Shown: one piece after another, positions 1 to 12,268 of the stretch
Layout: each line of letters starts with the position of its first letter
Position numbering within the stretch: position 1 is the stretch's first letter
Assembly: GCA_944990035.1 (NCBI GenBank)
Contig: CALYLX010000097.1
Location: forward strand, 491,238-555,237
Direction of reading: 5' to 3'
Origin: Clitopilus passeckerianus
Lineage: Eukaryota; Basidiomycota; Agaricomycetes; Agaricales; Entolomataceae
Length of the DNA stretch: 64,000 nucleotides
Program-made: the position numbers and the translations under genes
The notes under the pieces: generated by a model
What the model was told of the DNA's origin: nothing
Databases searched by the model: none
What the model saw: the letters and a program-made list of their open reading frames with translations, nothing else

Positions 1-435
1 CATACGATACCCCGGAATTATAATACCAACCCAACTAATCGGAAACATAACCATATTTCTCATAATCGACCTCTACTAATCAACCTACCTCAACCCCGGG
101 TCCTTCGGCGCCACTACCGTCGACACCATAATTAACCACCACTATGCCTGTTGGCACCTCCCGTCTTACGGGCCCTGTCGTTGATCACCCGGATAACTAA
201 CAGATGAGGATATACTCGTAGGGTTTTAACAGGGGAGCACATTCTAAAACGGTGTGGGATACGCCGGCCTGCTCATTCTCTGCCTTTGAGTGGGGGGGTA
301 GTGCATTGTGTGGCTCTTGTAGAATAGAGTAGGTTGGCGTTGATTTGGGCCGCTGATGGCTCCCCGCCAACAACCTAGAGTACAATTGTAATGTGTAACA
401 TAGGGACTACGTCCCTCAAGCACAATAAACTTGAT
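1..435. other. No gene recognised
   Basis: No coding exon with family resemblance was recognised on either strand. Short open frames here have no recognisable product. The stretch ends at a trinucleotide microsatellite. Confidence 0.5.
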
Positions 436-465
436 TTACTACTACTACTACTACTACTACTACTA
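436..465 (+). repeat. (ACT)n microsatellite
   Basis: About nine to ten perfect TAC/ACT units. It lies exactly at the outer edge of the left arm of the inverted duplication: homology to the intact F-box gene starts immediately after it. Confidence 0.95.
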
Positions 466-1225
466 AAGGAGAGCAATGGGACTTGGCCGACCCTTGAGTT
501 TAGAGTAGTGGTTCAGCATACTAACGCCGGGATACGTCTTATGGTCGTTTGTCCTCAGATGTGTGGAAGTGAGAAATAGAAGGATAGCGTGGTCATCGCT
601 GGAGATATCGAACGTTCGGTCATAGAGAACTCGAAGTTTCGGAGACATGCTGGACAAATGAGTTACCCTTACTGGACGAAAGGTGTACAGCGTGTAATCC
701 TGTCGATCAATTCCAGCGGAATACTCAAGGACGATCGAGAGAGTTTTGGTGTCTGAACCTGCGAGGAACTCAGGCTGAGATACCCTCGCAGCTTTGCGAC
801 TAGCTAGTTTGGAGTAGACGCTTGTCATAATGGCTGGTATAGGAAAGTCGCGAGGAGGGTGCAGGTGATACACTGCCCACTTTGTAAAAGGCTCTGGCGT
901 TTGACAGTCTACCAGATGCTGAATTTTTATGTCATTGAATAACATGCGGGATCGTCAAGAAAATGTATTCTCTCACGAGTTCAGGATCTCCATCGCGTGG
1001 TTTTCTCAGAATTGTCAAATATGACGGAGAGGATATATAACGGCATCTGAGAACATGTTTTCGGGCCCCTTACGGCTGAGAATGACATCCAGAGGTCGTC
1101 ACGACTAAGAGGGTCAGAGTCAGGTAGGCGTTTGGGTTGTGTCATGATGGGGGATTAGACGAAAGTCAAAGAACGAAGACGTGAAGGCACCAAGTTGTTT
1201 TGTACCTGAACTAGCCGTTACCCGT
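466..1225 (-). pseudogene. Truncated copy of the F-box gene at 11775
   Basis: The minus-strand frame from 945 to 463 encodes a protein nearly identical to the N-terminal 160 residues or so of the F-box gene at 11775-13614. Both begin with MLFNDIK and share the same upstream frame arrangement. The copy lacks four residues (VRIQ) present in the other and is cut off just before the F-box, at the (ACT)n microsatellite, so the F-box and leucine-rich part are missing. It is inverted relative to the full gene. A functional product is unlikely. Confidence 0.75.
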
Positions 1226-1237
1226 GCTTTGCACGGG
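1212..1237 (-). mobile_element. Possible Helitron-like 3' terminus
   Basis: On the minus strand a perfect hairpin (CCCGTGC, loop AAA, GCACGGG, 1237-1221) is followed after six bases by CTAG and then T. A short GC hairpin just upstream of CTRR next to T is the layout of a Helitron 3' end. No 5' TC end and no Rep/helicase gene was identified, so this is only a candidate terminus of a non-autonomous element. It lies near the junction of two duplication blocks. Confidence 0.3.
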
Positions 1238-2576
1238 CTGAAATTCAGCTTTAATTCAGCCTCCTGATTTGGCCCAAACGATGGGTCTAACATGTTGTTG
1301 TAAAAAGTTCCCGGCCCGTGGGCTCTCGAACTTCGAGGTTCAGAATGATAACCGTGGCTTAGATTGTCATGCAACAAGCCCTTTCACCGGACAAACATTC
1401 ATTCATTGGATCATTAGCACTAGCAAGGGCAACAATGCTATTAAAGTTATGACTAACGGAGCCACAGAGAGGTGTACTTGAGATCTGGAGCATATATGGT
1501 TCGGACCGGAGTACAGATTGTTCTGACCGTAAGTTTCTCAAGTCTTCAAGTATCTCCTCTGTAAGTTTCCGAGCATTCCGAGCTTCGCTGATAATCTCAT
1601 AGGGTACATCTGTGTATTCTACTTCGCTGAGTACCATTTACTATCGCTCCCACCACCCTGTGCACGAGGTTCTGTCGTGTTTCTTCGCATTTCCTCCCTA
1701 CCTCGACAGTGTTCGCACCTCGACACTGCCACCTCCGCTTTCTGTTGATCTCATCACTAATCCAGACCGGAACACCCGGTCTCCGTCTCCTTGAAGAGAT
1801 TTTAGATTCGTCTTCGACACCGGGTGAGCGCTTGAGCGTTCGCTTGATTGAACCGCGTGACGAGGAGACCAGCCCCAAGCCACATGAGGGCTTGCTGGAG
1901 ATTACGGTTGAGAAACCCGAGTGCCCTGATTGGTCAAGGCATGGTCTAGGCGGCTTACGGAGGTTTAACCAGTCAGTTGTACACCCAAACTTGTTTGCAC
2001 GATATCTCAACCTTCACTCGACAGTTTGACTGAATTCTTGTTTCATACTGTGAGGATAGTATATCAGTACCCCTGACTAGCACCCAGAGCCATAATCCGC
2101 TCAAATGCAGAAATGAGATAGCTCTTTAGAAATTGATGGCAGTTTCGGCATGATCACTCATGTGTACACCTTATTCTAGCAGGGTTCCACTGAGCGATAC
2201 GGAGTTTCCCTGCACGGGATGTTGAAGATGTAACTATTAGGCCTGTCTGCCGTACTTTTCAGCCATACAGGGGCCGTAAATACCTGTTCCTTTGACTTGG
2301 GCTCCGGCTGACCTGGCCGAAGCGGGGTTTTAAATTTGCATCAAACGCGTTTTTGGTGTTTTTTCGCCCTCCTCTGAGAGTGGGCAGCTGGCTAGAGTAC
2401 TTTTCGAGATCAAAAAATGTATATATGTATGTGTGAGCGAATAGAATTGAGCCAGAAACGTAGGGACGCGAGAAAGGGCCAAGGGGTACAACTGACAGGG
2501 GTTGTATAGCTCAGTTTTCCCAGGGCCCACCGCCAAGCTGACGTCGTGGCCCGCCGGCCCGAAGTGCCCATGAGAG

Positions 2577-3324
2577 GTTTAGGTCAGGTCGTCCTGCAGC
2601 AAAAAACCATGGTCATAAGCCAAAAAGAGCCTAAATAGCATCAAAAACGTTTCAAGAGGCTCAAAAACCTTCATGGATTGGTTCCGCCTAGCCCGAAATA
2701 CTGAGACAGTTTATTTCAAGTCCACCATTGAGCGCAGCATGATACGACCGGAAAGTATCCAACTGCCTTCTTTCCGCCTCGACAGAGGGATCGAGAATAT
2801 CCAGAAAGAATTGGAGGGCGTGCATTGCCATCCGTTTCGTTTTCTGCTGCACAACGAGATCGCTTGATCGCAGTGCTTCACTCGTAATCGCGATTGTGTA
2901 TTCTATCAAAGAGCTTTCCAGGAGGTATGGTGTAAGCAGGGTCGCTCCCATCGTAGTCAGAATTATCCGCCGTCTTTGGGGGGGATGTTAAAAGACGATA
3001 GGATGGATCATGGAACCCACAGGGCTGATTTCTCACGCAACACGGCAGGAAATGGGCCCAAGGTCAACCCATCATGCATCAAGCGACAAGCACGAAAGAC
3101 ACATTCAATTCAATCAAATTCGGTATATATCAGTACAAATTGTTATTCGATTCCAGATCTTTTGGTTAGGTATCTTTTCATTCAGGTTAATCCATCCGAA
3201 GGCTGAAGAGGAAGGAGACGAGAAAAGAAGCAAACACGACGGTGAATTCACGAAGGGACGAGGGGGGGGGGGAGGAGGGAAATAGGAGAGAAGAAGAAAA
3301 GAGCTACATCCTGAAGCGTCCATC
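2577..3324. other. Intergenic; 3' flank of the ACS gene
   Basis: No convincing gene. Open frames of 60-90 codons at 2673-2951 on both strands have no recognisable product. A run of G interrupted by single A residues at about 3260-3280 lies close to the 3' end of the acetyl-CoA synthetase gene. Confidence 0.4.
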
Positions 3325-6300
3325 TTACTTCGACTCAGCGACCTTCTTCTTGATGGTCTCGACGACACCCGGCTCAGCGAGCGTGGAAAGGTCACCGAGC
3401 TGGTCGCCTTCACCTGCGACGATCTTGCGCATGATACGGCGCATGATCTGGAGAGGAGAGGGTTCAGTCAGCGTTTATTCGTCGTTCGTCAAATAGGGAG
3501 GGAAGGGGAGTGTCATGGAACGAGAAGGGTGTGGGGAGGAAAAGATGGGCGGGGAGGTAGAAGCGATGGGACAAATACACACCTTCCCGCTCCTCGTCTT
3601 GGGCAAATCCCCAATGATATAAATCTTCTTGGGCGCAGCGAAGGGTCCGATGACTTTGCGCACTTGGAGGACGAGTTCTTTAGCGAGGGCGGATTCGTCG
3701 GAGGTGTCGTAGGTGAATTCACTGGTACAGGGTTCATTTAGCGGGTGTTCGTGACGATGAAGAGGAGGGAGACGACGGAAAGAAGAAGAAGGGAGGGCGA
3801 TGAAAGGAAGGACAATGATGCAGTAGAACGAGAAATAAACTAGACACTCACGGCTTCAACGTAACAAACGCATAAACAGCCTGCCCCGTCAACTCATCCG
3901 CAGTCCCAATAACCGCCGTCTCCGCAACACCGGGGTGCATGATCAGCGCAGACTCGATCTCCGCGGTGGACAGACGATGGCCGGAGACGTTGATGACGTC
4001 TAGAGGAGGGATGTGGGTTAGTATTCATTTGAGAAGGACCGGGAAGGTCGAGAAAAAGGGAAGGAAGGAAGAGAAGACGAAAATTGGGGAAGAACAAGCG
4101 AGAAGTGGGGAGAAGGAGGCGTAGAGAAGAAGTGAAAGGGCAGCCACAGGAAGATGAACAACGCGATAGAGGGGGGAAGAACGTCAAGGGACAATTTCGG
4201 ATCGAGAGATGGTGAAAGTGAAAAGAGGCGCTAGGAGAAAAAAAACCACTGACCGTCCACACGTCCCCGAATCCAAATATACCCATGCTCATCCCTCGCG
4301 GCTCCATCCCCGGTAAAGTAATACCCAGGATAGGGCGCCATATACGTATCCAAATACCGCTTATGATCCTTCCACACCGTCCTCGCCACACTCGGCCACG
4401 GGTTCCTCAAACAAAGCACCCCCTCCACCGCTTTGCCCGGCTCCCCATTGCCTTCAAGAAGTTGCCCAGAAACAGGATCGAGGATAACCGGCTCGATACC
4501 AAAGAAGGGCACGGTCGCAGCTCCGGGTTTGGTCTCGACTGCACCAGGGAAGGGCGTGACGACGATAGACCCAGTTTCGGTTTGCCAAAACGTGTCGACG
4601 ATGGCACATTGCCTCCTCCCCACATGATCATTATACCAATGCCACGCCTCGGGATTAATCGGCTCCCCAACCGACCCCAACACCCTCAAACTCGTCAAAT
4701 CATACTCCTTCACATGATGCTCCCCCAACCTCCTCAACAACCTTATCGCAGTCGGCGCAGAATAAAACTGCGTCAATTGATACTTATCCACCACGTCCCA
4801 ATACCTGGATGGGGTAGGGTAGACGGGGGTCGATTCGAAGACGACGGTGGTGACACCGTTTAAGAGAGGTCCGTAGATGATGTAGGTGTGTCCCGTGATC
4901 CAACCGATGTCGGCCATGCACCCGAAACGGTCGCCTGGGTGGACGTCGAAGACGTATTTGACGGTTAGGGCGGCGCCGAGGAGGTACCCGCCTGTGGTGT
5001 GGACTACACCTTTGGGTTTGCCGGTTGAGCCGGATGTCTGGAGGGTGGGAGGATGAAGAAAGGAGGGGTGGTGGGGTGGCGGTGGTGAGAGACGAGAAAA
5101 ACAGAGGGGTTGATAGGAAAGACGATGATAGTGAGATGGCAAGAGAGCGAGAGCAAAAGCGACGAAGGCGAAGAAGATATGGGAAGCGTGACGGCGAACG
5201 AAGGAACGGAAAGATCGGAAGAGAGAGGATTGGTAGGATAGACGATGGTAGTGGGAAGTCAGGGGTGCGAGAGCGAACCCGAAGAAGAAACGGAGACGGG
5301 AGGAAGGGACGGAGAAGAACGAGGTGGTAAGATGAAGGGATAAAGAAGCAAGCAGAGACGAGGAAGAGGTAGACCATGAGGGTGAGAAGTTGGGAGGGCG
5401 ACGAAACGAAGTAGAGATGATCGTCAGGGAGGAAAGAGAGGGAGATGAGGGAACGAGGAAGACGAAGACGAAAGAGAGATGGTAAGGAAACGAGGAGAAC
5501 GAGCCCGGCGGAGAGGAAGACCAAGAGCGACGACGAGAAGCAGAGATGGGAAGAAAGAAAGCAGATAGAGTCAGCTCGACGCGCTCAAAAGAAAGAGAAC
5601 CAACGCACATAGAGAATGAACAACGGATCCTCGCTGGCCATAACCTCGGGCGCACAATAACTGGGCACCTTGTCAACCTCTTCATGCCACCAATAATCCT
5701 TGCCCTCAACGAAGGGTACGTCCCCACCGGTCCTCTTCAACACCAACACCTTCTCGACCAACGGACACTCCTCGAGTGCCTTGTCAACAATCTTCTTTGT
5801 CGCAATCGTCTTTCCACCCCTCTTGCCCTCATCACTCGTGATCACCACTCGGGATTCACAATCCCTGACGCGATCTCGCAGGGATTCTGCAGAGAATCCA
5901 GCGAAAACGACAGAGTGTATAGCACCGATACGCGCACACGCCAAAAAGGCAGCAGCAGCATGCCAAGTCATCGGGAGGTAAACCGACACCGTATCCCCCT
6001 TCTTAACCCCCCAACTCTTCAACACATTCGCAATCGAGCACACCTCCCTCAACAACTCGCTATACGACACCAATCTCCCCTCCCCAGGCTCATCCGCCTC
6101 GTAAATAATCGCGGTCGCATCTGGATCCTTGAACGCCCAGCGGTCGACGCAGTTGTAAGAGGCGTTGAGACCGCCTTCGGGGAACCAGACGATATCGCCT
6201 GTGGTGAACCCTCCTGAACGTACAGTCTTGAAGGGCCTGTCCCAGTGGAGAGTGCGTTCTGCGATGTCGGCCCACCATGCGTCAGAGTGTCCTCCTACCG

Positions 6301-6415
6301 TCTTGGCGTGGGCTTCATGGTAGTCGTCGATGTGTGGACCGACGTGGGGAACCTTTGTGCCCTGCTTGAGACGGGGAGCGATGGGGTGTTTCTCTACGAT
6401 GATTTCGTCTGCCAT
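3325..6415 (-). CDS. acs: Acetyl-CoA synthetase
   Basis: AMP-forming acetyl-CoA synthetase of 666 residues, the usual family length. It activates acetate to acetyl-CoA through acetyl-AMP in the cytosol or nucleus. Five exons (6415-5609, 5037-4254, 3999-3852, 3721-3583, 3447-3325) join in phase. The N-terminal domain starts [10 protein letters not shown]. The ATP-binding signature [10 protein letters not shown] opens exon 2, directly after the first intron. The core motif [10 protein letters not shown] follows, then the hinge and C-terminal domain motif [19 protein letters not shown] across intron 2. The lysine of TRSGK at the exon 4/5 junction is the conserved catalytic lysine, acetylated in homologues. 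The first intron is unusually long (571 nt). Homologues are called facA or acuA in ascomycetes; the symbol here is generic. Confidence 0.96.
5038..5608 (-). repeat. Long pyrimidine-rich first intron of ACS
   Basis: This 571-nt intron is bounded by GTGCGT and a CAG acceptor and interrupts the gene just before the P-loop-like motif. The other introns of the gene are 254, 130 and 135 nt. The transcribed strand is strongly CT-rich (purine-rich on the plus strand). A degenerate tandem duplication with a period near 118 bp is visible: plus-strand segments around 5105-5160 and 5223-5275 share blocks such as GATAG(A/G)CGATG and GCGAGAGCG. The intron is open over much of its length in one frame, but this is a by-product of low complexity. 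Confidence 0.75.
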
Positions 6416-8212
6416 TATCGATGGAGGAGATGGGAGAGATGGACGCGTTATATTTTATTTTGATGTAGTTGCCTTTTATGGCTTGGCGGAGTTAAGGTGT
6501 GTCCCTCTATCGGATTTACGCTGATCGTAGACCACCTCAAATCTACCTCCACCCCAAAAAAGGAAACCCACAAGGCGGTGTTCCGCACCACATGCAGGTG
6601 ATTCATCGATCTTGTCTCCAATCTATCCATCCGATCTAGTTCGTTCCTCGTTTTCGTTCCTCCAAATCCAAATCCTCTCCTTGGCGTGCAATGTGGGCGT
6701 GTGGCGTGATGAAAACTGGGAAGAGGGAATTCGAGATGGGTCTAGGGTATTCCACATATATCGCCTCCCCTCTAGATAATCTAGTTTCAGTCGGGGACGC
6801 GTTCATCTGGGACCTAAGACGCGACGTGACGGTACGTCGGTAACCCATGGGGAAGGCGCGTAGGCCAAGACTTTTGCCGTTTTAGCCGTGGCCTGACGTC
6901 TGGTCAGTGTTCATCCCGCTCGCCGTCTATTCTTTGCACCTGGATACAACGGAGGTGCCGAGGCGGGTGGAAGTTGAAGCTTGCATGCCGTGCTGGCGAT
7001 GACGAATGTCGATGAGCAAGGAGATGTAGGGTCCAGGTAGATTGTAACGTACCGACGAGCGATACGAGCACGGCGAGTCCAGGAACTCCCTATTACATTC
7101 TAGTAAGATATCGACGTCCCGAAAGTAGCTTAGGGCGTAACGCGAACTCTTGGCATTCATTCTTGAAATTGACAACCGGAATGAGAGATAATCATCGGAT
7201 GCAAGACTGAACTTGGGGCTCATTATTCCGGACTCGGTCTGGTCTTTTATCGCTGGATAATGAACACGTCATTAAACGCCGCGTTCGACAGTTTCGACAG
7301 TGAGAATTGACGTTGACATGGATGATGAGTGGCATGGGAAGTGGAGATAAGACTTGTACATAGCAAGTACCTGTGACCTTCTATCTATATGACGAGTACA
7401 ATTCCAAGCTACTGTACTCGAGGGAGGGCTTGTTGTTTTCGGCCGAAATGCGCGGGGATCCTCATACAACAAAGGAGGGGACCTCAATGGCGTTCAGGTT
7501 ATTGGTATTCACCACGCATCACTTTTAACAATCAGAAGTCGAGAGATATCGACAAGGATATAGACTGGAACCGCGTGAACGTGCGCTAAATGTGTACAGT
7601 TGGAAAGCGCCCGTAATTTTTGACATCTCTGAGAGGTGCTACCGTAAGCGCCCGAGCCTTGAGGAGATGTCATTTTACCGAGTTATCCCAGTGTGATCAG
7701 CGACATCTAACCGAGAGGTTTCCATACATGCTCGCACAAACAAGCACGAGTTGTTCTATTCTTGATATCATGATGCCACACCTCGCGCACGTTTTCGAAG
7801 ACACAGGCACGGCATGATACAAGCAAAAAAAAAATTCGCGTCATCGATTAGAAGGAGGGTTCTAGCTTCAGTGGAAGAAGGTGCAAGTTCTGAACATCTC
7901 TTTGGGATTGACACGTGGCTTTTGACTCGGAACACGAGGAGGCGGCCATGAAGTGATGAGCGTTCAACGAGCTCCAACAAGTCGTAACATGAGACTATTC
8001 TTCGGTTCATGCATACGGAGAGACAGATAGGAGGAAACTGATATGACCACTTAACCGGACTCGGAAATTCGTATGGTACCTGTGTACATTTCCTCGTGGT
8101 CAATTGACTGAGAGCTGTACCAAGTAGACGCCCGCATGAAGGGTAGATGGGGAGAATTACATTTGTGCTTTGCGGTAGACGTCGTTAGTGGGATCAGCAC
8201 GTATCTGGAACC
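6416..8212. other. ACS upstream region; no other gene seen
   Basis: About 1.8 kb upstream of the ACS start codon. No exon with family resemblance was recognised on either strand. It must contain the ACS promoter, but no element was assigned. It is the spacer between the gene and the right arm of the inverted duplication. Confidence 0.45.
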
Positions 8213-11200
8213 TCTCACGGGCAGGCACTTCGGGCCGACAGGCCATGCGGTCAGCTTGGCGATGGGCCCTGGGAAAAACTGAGCTACTCTAAGCCGCCTA
8301 GACCATGCCTTGACGAATCAGAACACTCGGATTTCTCAACGGCTAACCTCTAGCAAGCCCACATGTAGCTTGGGGCTGCTTGCGATGTACGACCTTGGGT
8401 CTCCTCGTCACTGCTACTGTATGCTGATCCTTGGCTAGAGCGGTTCAACCAAGCGAACGCTCACCCGGTGAGGAAGAAAGAGCCTCCTAGCCGCGGGGTG
8501 CCAACTCTACCGTGCTCGGTCCGGGAACCTGGGGACGAGAGGAGTGGGTAGGAGAGAGGGATCAGTCGGAAATGTGGCGTAACAAGAGAAGCTTCTGGAT
8601 ACAATGACGAACGTAATGTTGAATGAAAAAGAAATCTGAATGAAATACTCAGCTAGTTAATCTGTAACTGGCCGAGAAGGTGAGGATCCGTGTGATCCTC
8701 GATACTGAAGATGAAACTGAGGGTACGGTCACTGGTTGACCGTGAATCTGATTGTGGTGGTGAGGTGTAAGGAACCTAATCATTCCAAGACGCGCGACGC
8801 GCGCGAGAATACATGATCACGAGACTAAAAGAAGTACTACGGAAAAGGCAGGTCTACAGTCGGATAAGGCAATCACAATCCAATCTGCACCCGGGTGGCA
8901 AAGACTCGGGGAGATTCCACTCGCGTCGGCGCCCAACACTGCCTTTTACGTGTCCTAGGAGTGGATCTCGACCCTATGTCCACCAAGGTACTGATCTTCA
9001 TGATCATACCCGCACCAGAAGTAGCCTGAAATGAAGAATAATAGTAAAATGAAATGTACTGTAATAAAGAAACAATAAACAGAAATGCGGCCTTGAAACC
9101 CTTCCCAATCCATCCCAGGGAGGGTGCGCGGCTTACACGGGGGAACCGGAATCTTGACGGTTCTGACGCACAACGAATGGAAATAGTTGACTGATCCCCG
9201 AAGGGATCTCTTGACAGTCTATGAACGAGCTCCGGAATCTTGAAGGAGAGCGAGTGAGAAACCATCTTGAAGGTCGGAAATCCGCGAGGAGAGTAGGATA
9301 CCCTTCCACACCGGCCACATGGAGAGACGGTCAAAACGATCTGTACTTCGGTCCGAATCATATATGCTCTAGATCTCAAGTACACCTCTCTGTGGCTCCG
9401 TTAGTCGTAATTTTAATAGCATTGTTGCTCTTGCTCTTGCTAATGATCCAATCAATGAACGTTTGTCCGGTGAAAGGACTTGTTGCATGACAGTCTAAGC
9501 CACGGTTGTCATTCTGAACCTCAGAGTGCTACTTCAATTGAGCTTGGGCTCGACAACCTCGTGCCGTTGTTTCTGAAACCTTCATGGTCCAGTTTGAAAC
9601 ACACAGAACCTGGCATGATGTCGCGTTATCCACGCCGACGATACCTGATACCTTGGAGGAGCGAGCGATCGGGCGCTTCCAACTTCCAATATGTTTTCAC
9701 AGTCTCCCAAGAAGCATCGACTCTTCGGGTCCTTAACTCTGTTCAGTGTCCACCTCGGGCGACTACTCTACGATTTTATGCTAATTGAATTTGCTTTCGT
9801 CGTTTTTTAACTATGACACTGATAATTCTTTCCATATGGCGTTGAAATGAGGTTGGAGGTCAGGTCGTGATTATGATCCGACCGACCTATGTCGACTTGG
9901 GATCGTCTCGATACCGTTCTTTCACTTTGGCCGACCTTTTCGAAAGATGGGGTGACAGAATTGTAGGATTTTGCTTCATAGAAGTGTACTAGGATGTGAC
10001 GATACGCTGCGTTTGCACTCCTGTATAGGACTTGAAATTAATTGGAACGTCCCTCCGTGATAGTGTGCGCTTCTCCCATTGATTCGTTCCGGTACGTATA
10101 GCTTCCTCCGGCGATCCAAATCAGACATGGGCTTCGAGCGTTCCCTCTCACGGCAATCACTCTGTAGCGTGAATTTGGAACGTCGAGGCTCGAAAATTAA
10201 GGTTAAATGGACGGGCCCATCGGACACCCTTCAGAATTTAATTAGCCACCTTCAGTGACGTCTTGGCTCATAGATTCTACGCCTATTCCTTGTAAAGGCA
10301 TGGGCGGTGAAGCTCTGAGTTGGACGATAAAGTCGTATAGAATACACAATGTCCTCTCCTTTTACTCGGAATCTGACGCCTCTTACATCACTTTTCGCCT
10401 CTTCTAGGGCTCCGGAGTGGTTAGGGTCCAACAGTACGGAAGATGGAACGTTCCTGATGTCACCTGGACGGTGTATAACTGGTCGGTGTCATCACGCTCA
10501 GAGTTCCAGGTGGAGCTCAAATGACGGCGTGGTTGGACCCAATCCATTTGTTCGAGATAATAGCAATAGTATATTCCACCTCTCATCAAAGAGGCCCATC
10601 TGGAGAATGTAGCTCGGCCTAATCACATCCCAAATGGTTCTAATTTGGTTCCGGATCTAGTTACGTATGCATCCTGGACCAAACTCTCGCACGTCACCTC
10701 CACATTGCGCCGAGATTCCTGAGCTGTTAGCTCTTCAGCAAGAGAAAGTCGGCATGAGCATCGAGATCGAACATCTACATGCGAAAAGACTCGACGTAGC
10801 TCCTCTAAGTCTATCTTTGATAGCGACAGAGCATTGACTGCGAATCTTCCTTCAATGAGCGCTTGACGAATCCCAATCTTAGCTCCGAGCTGCGTCCCTG
10901 GTGGCCTCGCTAACGAACTTAATATCCAGCGCCTATCTTCGTCGAGCTCGATTGATTGCCATTGCCGTTATAATGGGTTTAGAGCACACTAGTTGAGACT
11001 CTCATCGAATCAGAAGCTCGTTGCATTGGGTGGGTCCTGGTAATGTTTTTCTCTCGGATTCCGCTGCGTTTCGACCGAAGTGACGTTCTAGTGCATCCAC
11101 ACATCATTTCCGCTCTTGCCCGACGGTCCTACTTTGGCCGGTGGAATGGAAAACTATCATTATGGACTGGTTCTGGCTTCGAGAAAACTTGGAAAGAGCG

Positions 11201-12268
11201 TGTTTCTTTGCTCTTCATTGGCTTGTTCTGATATCCAACGTCGCCACCTGACGTCATAACTGCACAACTGCTCATCCAAGGGGATTAATTCATTCATTTT
11301 GTCTCCTTTCTCCTTGAAGCCGCGGGAGGCGTACATCATTCCTGCTCCCGACCCCCCTTGCTCCCTATGAGTGTTCTTGGAAGCATCAGGCGTTGGTACG
11401 GTACCGCAGATCATTCAGGTTCAGGTCCTAAACATGCCGTTCCCACGTGGTCGTGACGCGCGCATAACGGATTCAGGTATAAATCAACTTGGTGCCTTCA
11501 CGTCTTCGTTCTTTGACTTTCGTCTAATCCCCCATCATGACACAACCCGAACGCCTACCTGACTCTGACCCTCTTAGTCGTGATGACCTCTGGATGTCAT
11601 TCTCAGCCGTAAGGGGCCCGAAAACCTGTTCTCAGATGCCGTTATATATCCTCTCCGTCATATTTGACAATTACGCTTGGAAGAATATCACGAATGCTCG
11701 GTTGACAATTCTGAGAAAACCACGCGATGGAGATCCTGAACTCGTGAGAGAATACATTTTCTTGACGATCCCGCATGTTATTCAATGACATAAAACTTCA
11801 GCATCTGGTAGACTGTCAAACGCCAGAGCCTTTTACAAAGTGGGCAGTGTATCACCTGCACCCTCCTCGCGACCTTCCTATACCACCCATTACGACAAGC
11901 GTCTACTCCAAACTGGCTAGTCGCAAAGCTGCGAGGGTATCTCAGCCTGAGTCCCTCTCATGTTCAGACACCAAAACTCTCTCGATCGTCCTCGAGTATT
12001 CCGCTGGAATCGATCGACAGGATTACGCGCTGTACACCTTTCGTCCAGTAAGGGTAGCTCACTTGTCCAGCATGTCTCCGAAACTTCGAGTTCTCTATGA
12101 CCGAACGTTCGATATCTCTGGCGATGATCACGCTATCCTTCTATTCCTCACCTCCACACATCTGAGGACAAACGACCATAAGATGTATCACGGTGTTAGT
12201 ATGCTGAACCACTACTCTGTTCGCATCCAGTCTAAACTCAAGGATCGGCCAAGTCCCATTGCTCTCCT
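8213..12268 (+). repeat. Right arm of inverted duplication
   Basis: Counterpart of 466-2576 in opposite orientation. The block nearest ACS (8213-8285) shares a GC-rich stretch including GTCAGCTTGGCG and GGGCCCTGGGAAAA. The block at 8300-8490 shares TAAGCCGCCTAGACCATGCC and GCGAACGCTCACCCGG. The arm is about 2 kb longer than the left one because 8490-9335 and 9530-11450 are expanded here or deleted there. Confidence 0.8.
8491..11536. other. Gene remnants; no intact gene
   Basis: No intact gene was resolved. At about 10690-10850 (plus) a frame reading ALQQEKVGMSIEIEHLHAKR resembles the N-terminal coiled segment preceding the F-box in basidiomycete F-box proteins, but it runs into stops, so it looks like a decayed F-box gene start. 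The GC-alternating stretch near 8790-8806 (ACGCGCGACGCGCGCG) can form a hairpin. Confidence 0.35.

Larger units (their letters stand above)
466..2576 (-). repeat. Left arm of inverted duplication
   Basis: Read on the minus strand, blocks of this stretch match blocks of 8213-12268 read on the plus strand, in the same order going outward from the acetyl-CoA synthetase gene. The matching blocks are about 2576-2510 with 8213-8285, 1960-1800 with 8300-8490, 1535-1340 with 9335-9530, and 1225-466 with 11450-12268. The last block is the least diverged. Unmatched DNA between blocks (for example about 540 bp at 1962-2500, absent from the right arm) reflects later insertions or deletions. Confidence 0.8.

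Noticed and set aside
5025..5330. Arg/Glu-rich plus-strand frame
   Set aside because: Antisense of the purine-rich intron; composition explains it.
5037..5585. Long open minus-strand frame through the ACS first intron as extra coding sequence
   Set aside because: It is low-complexity CT-rich sequence; removing it joins FILY to [10 protein letters not shown] exactly as in the family, with good splice sites.
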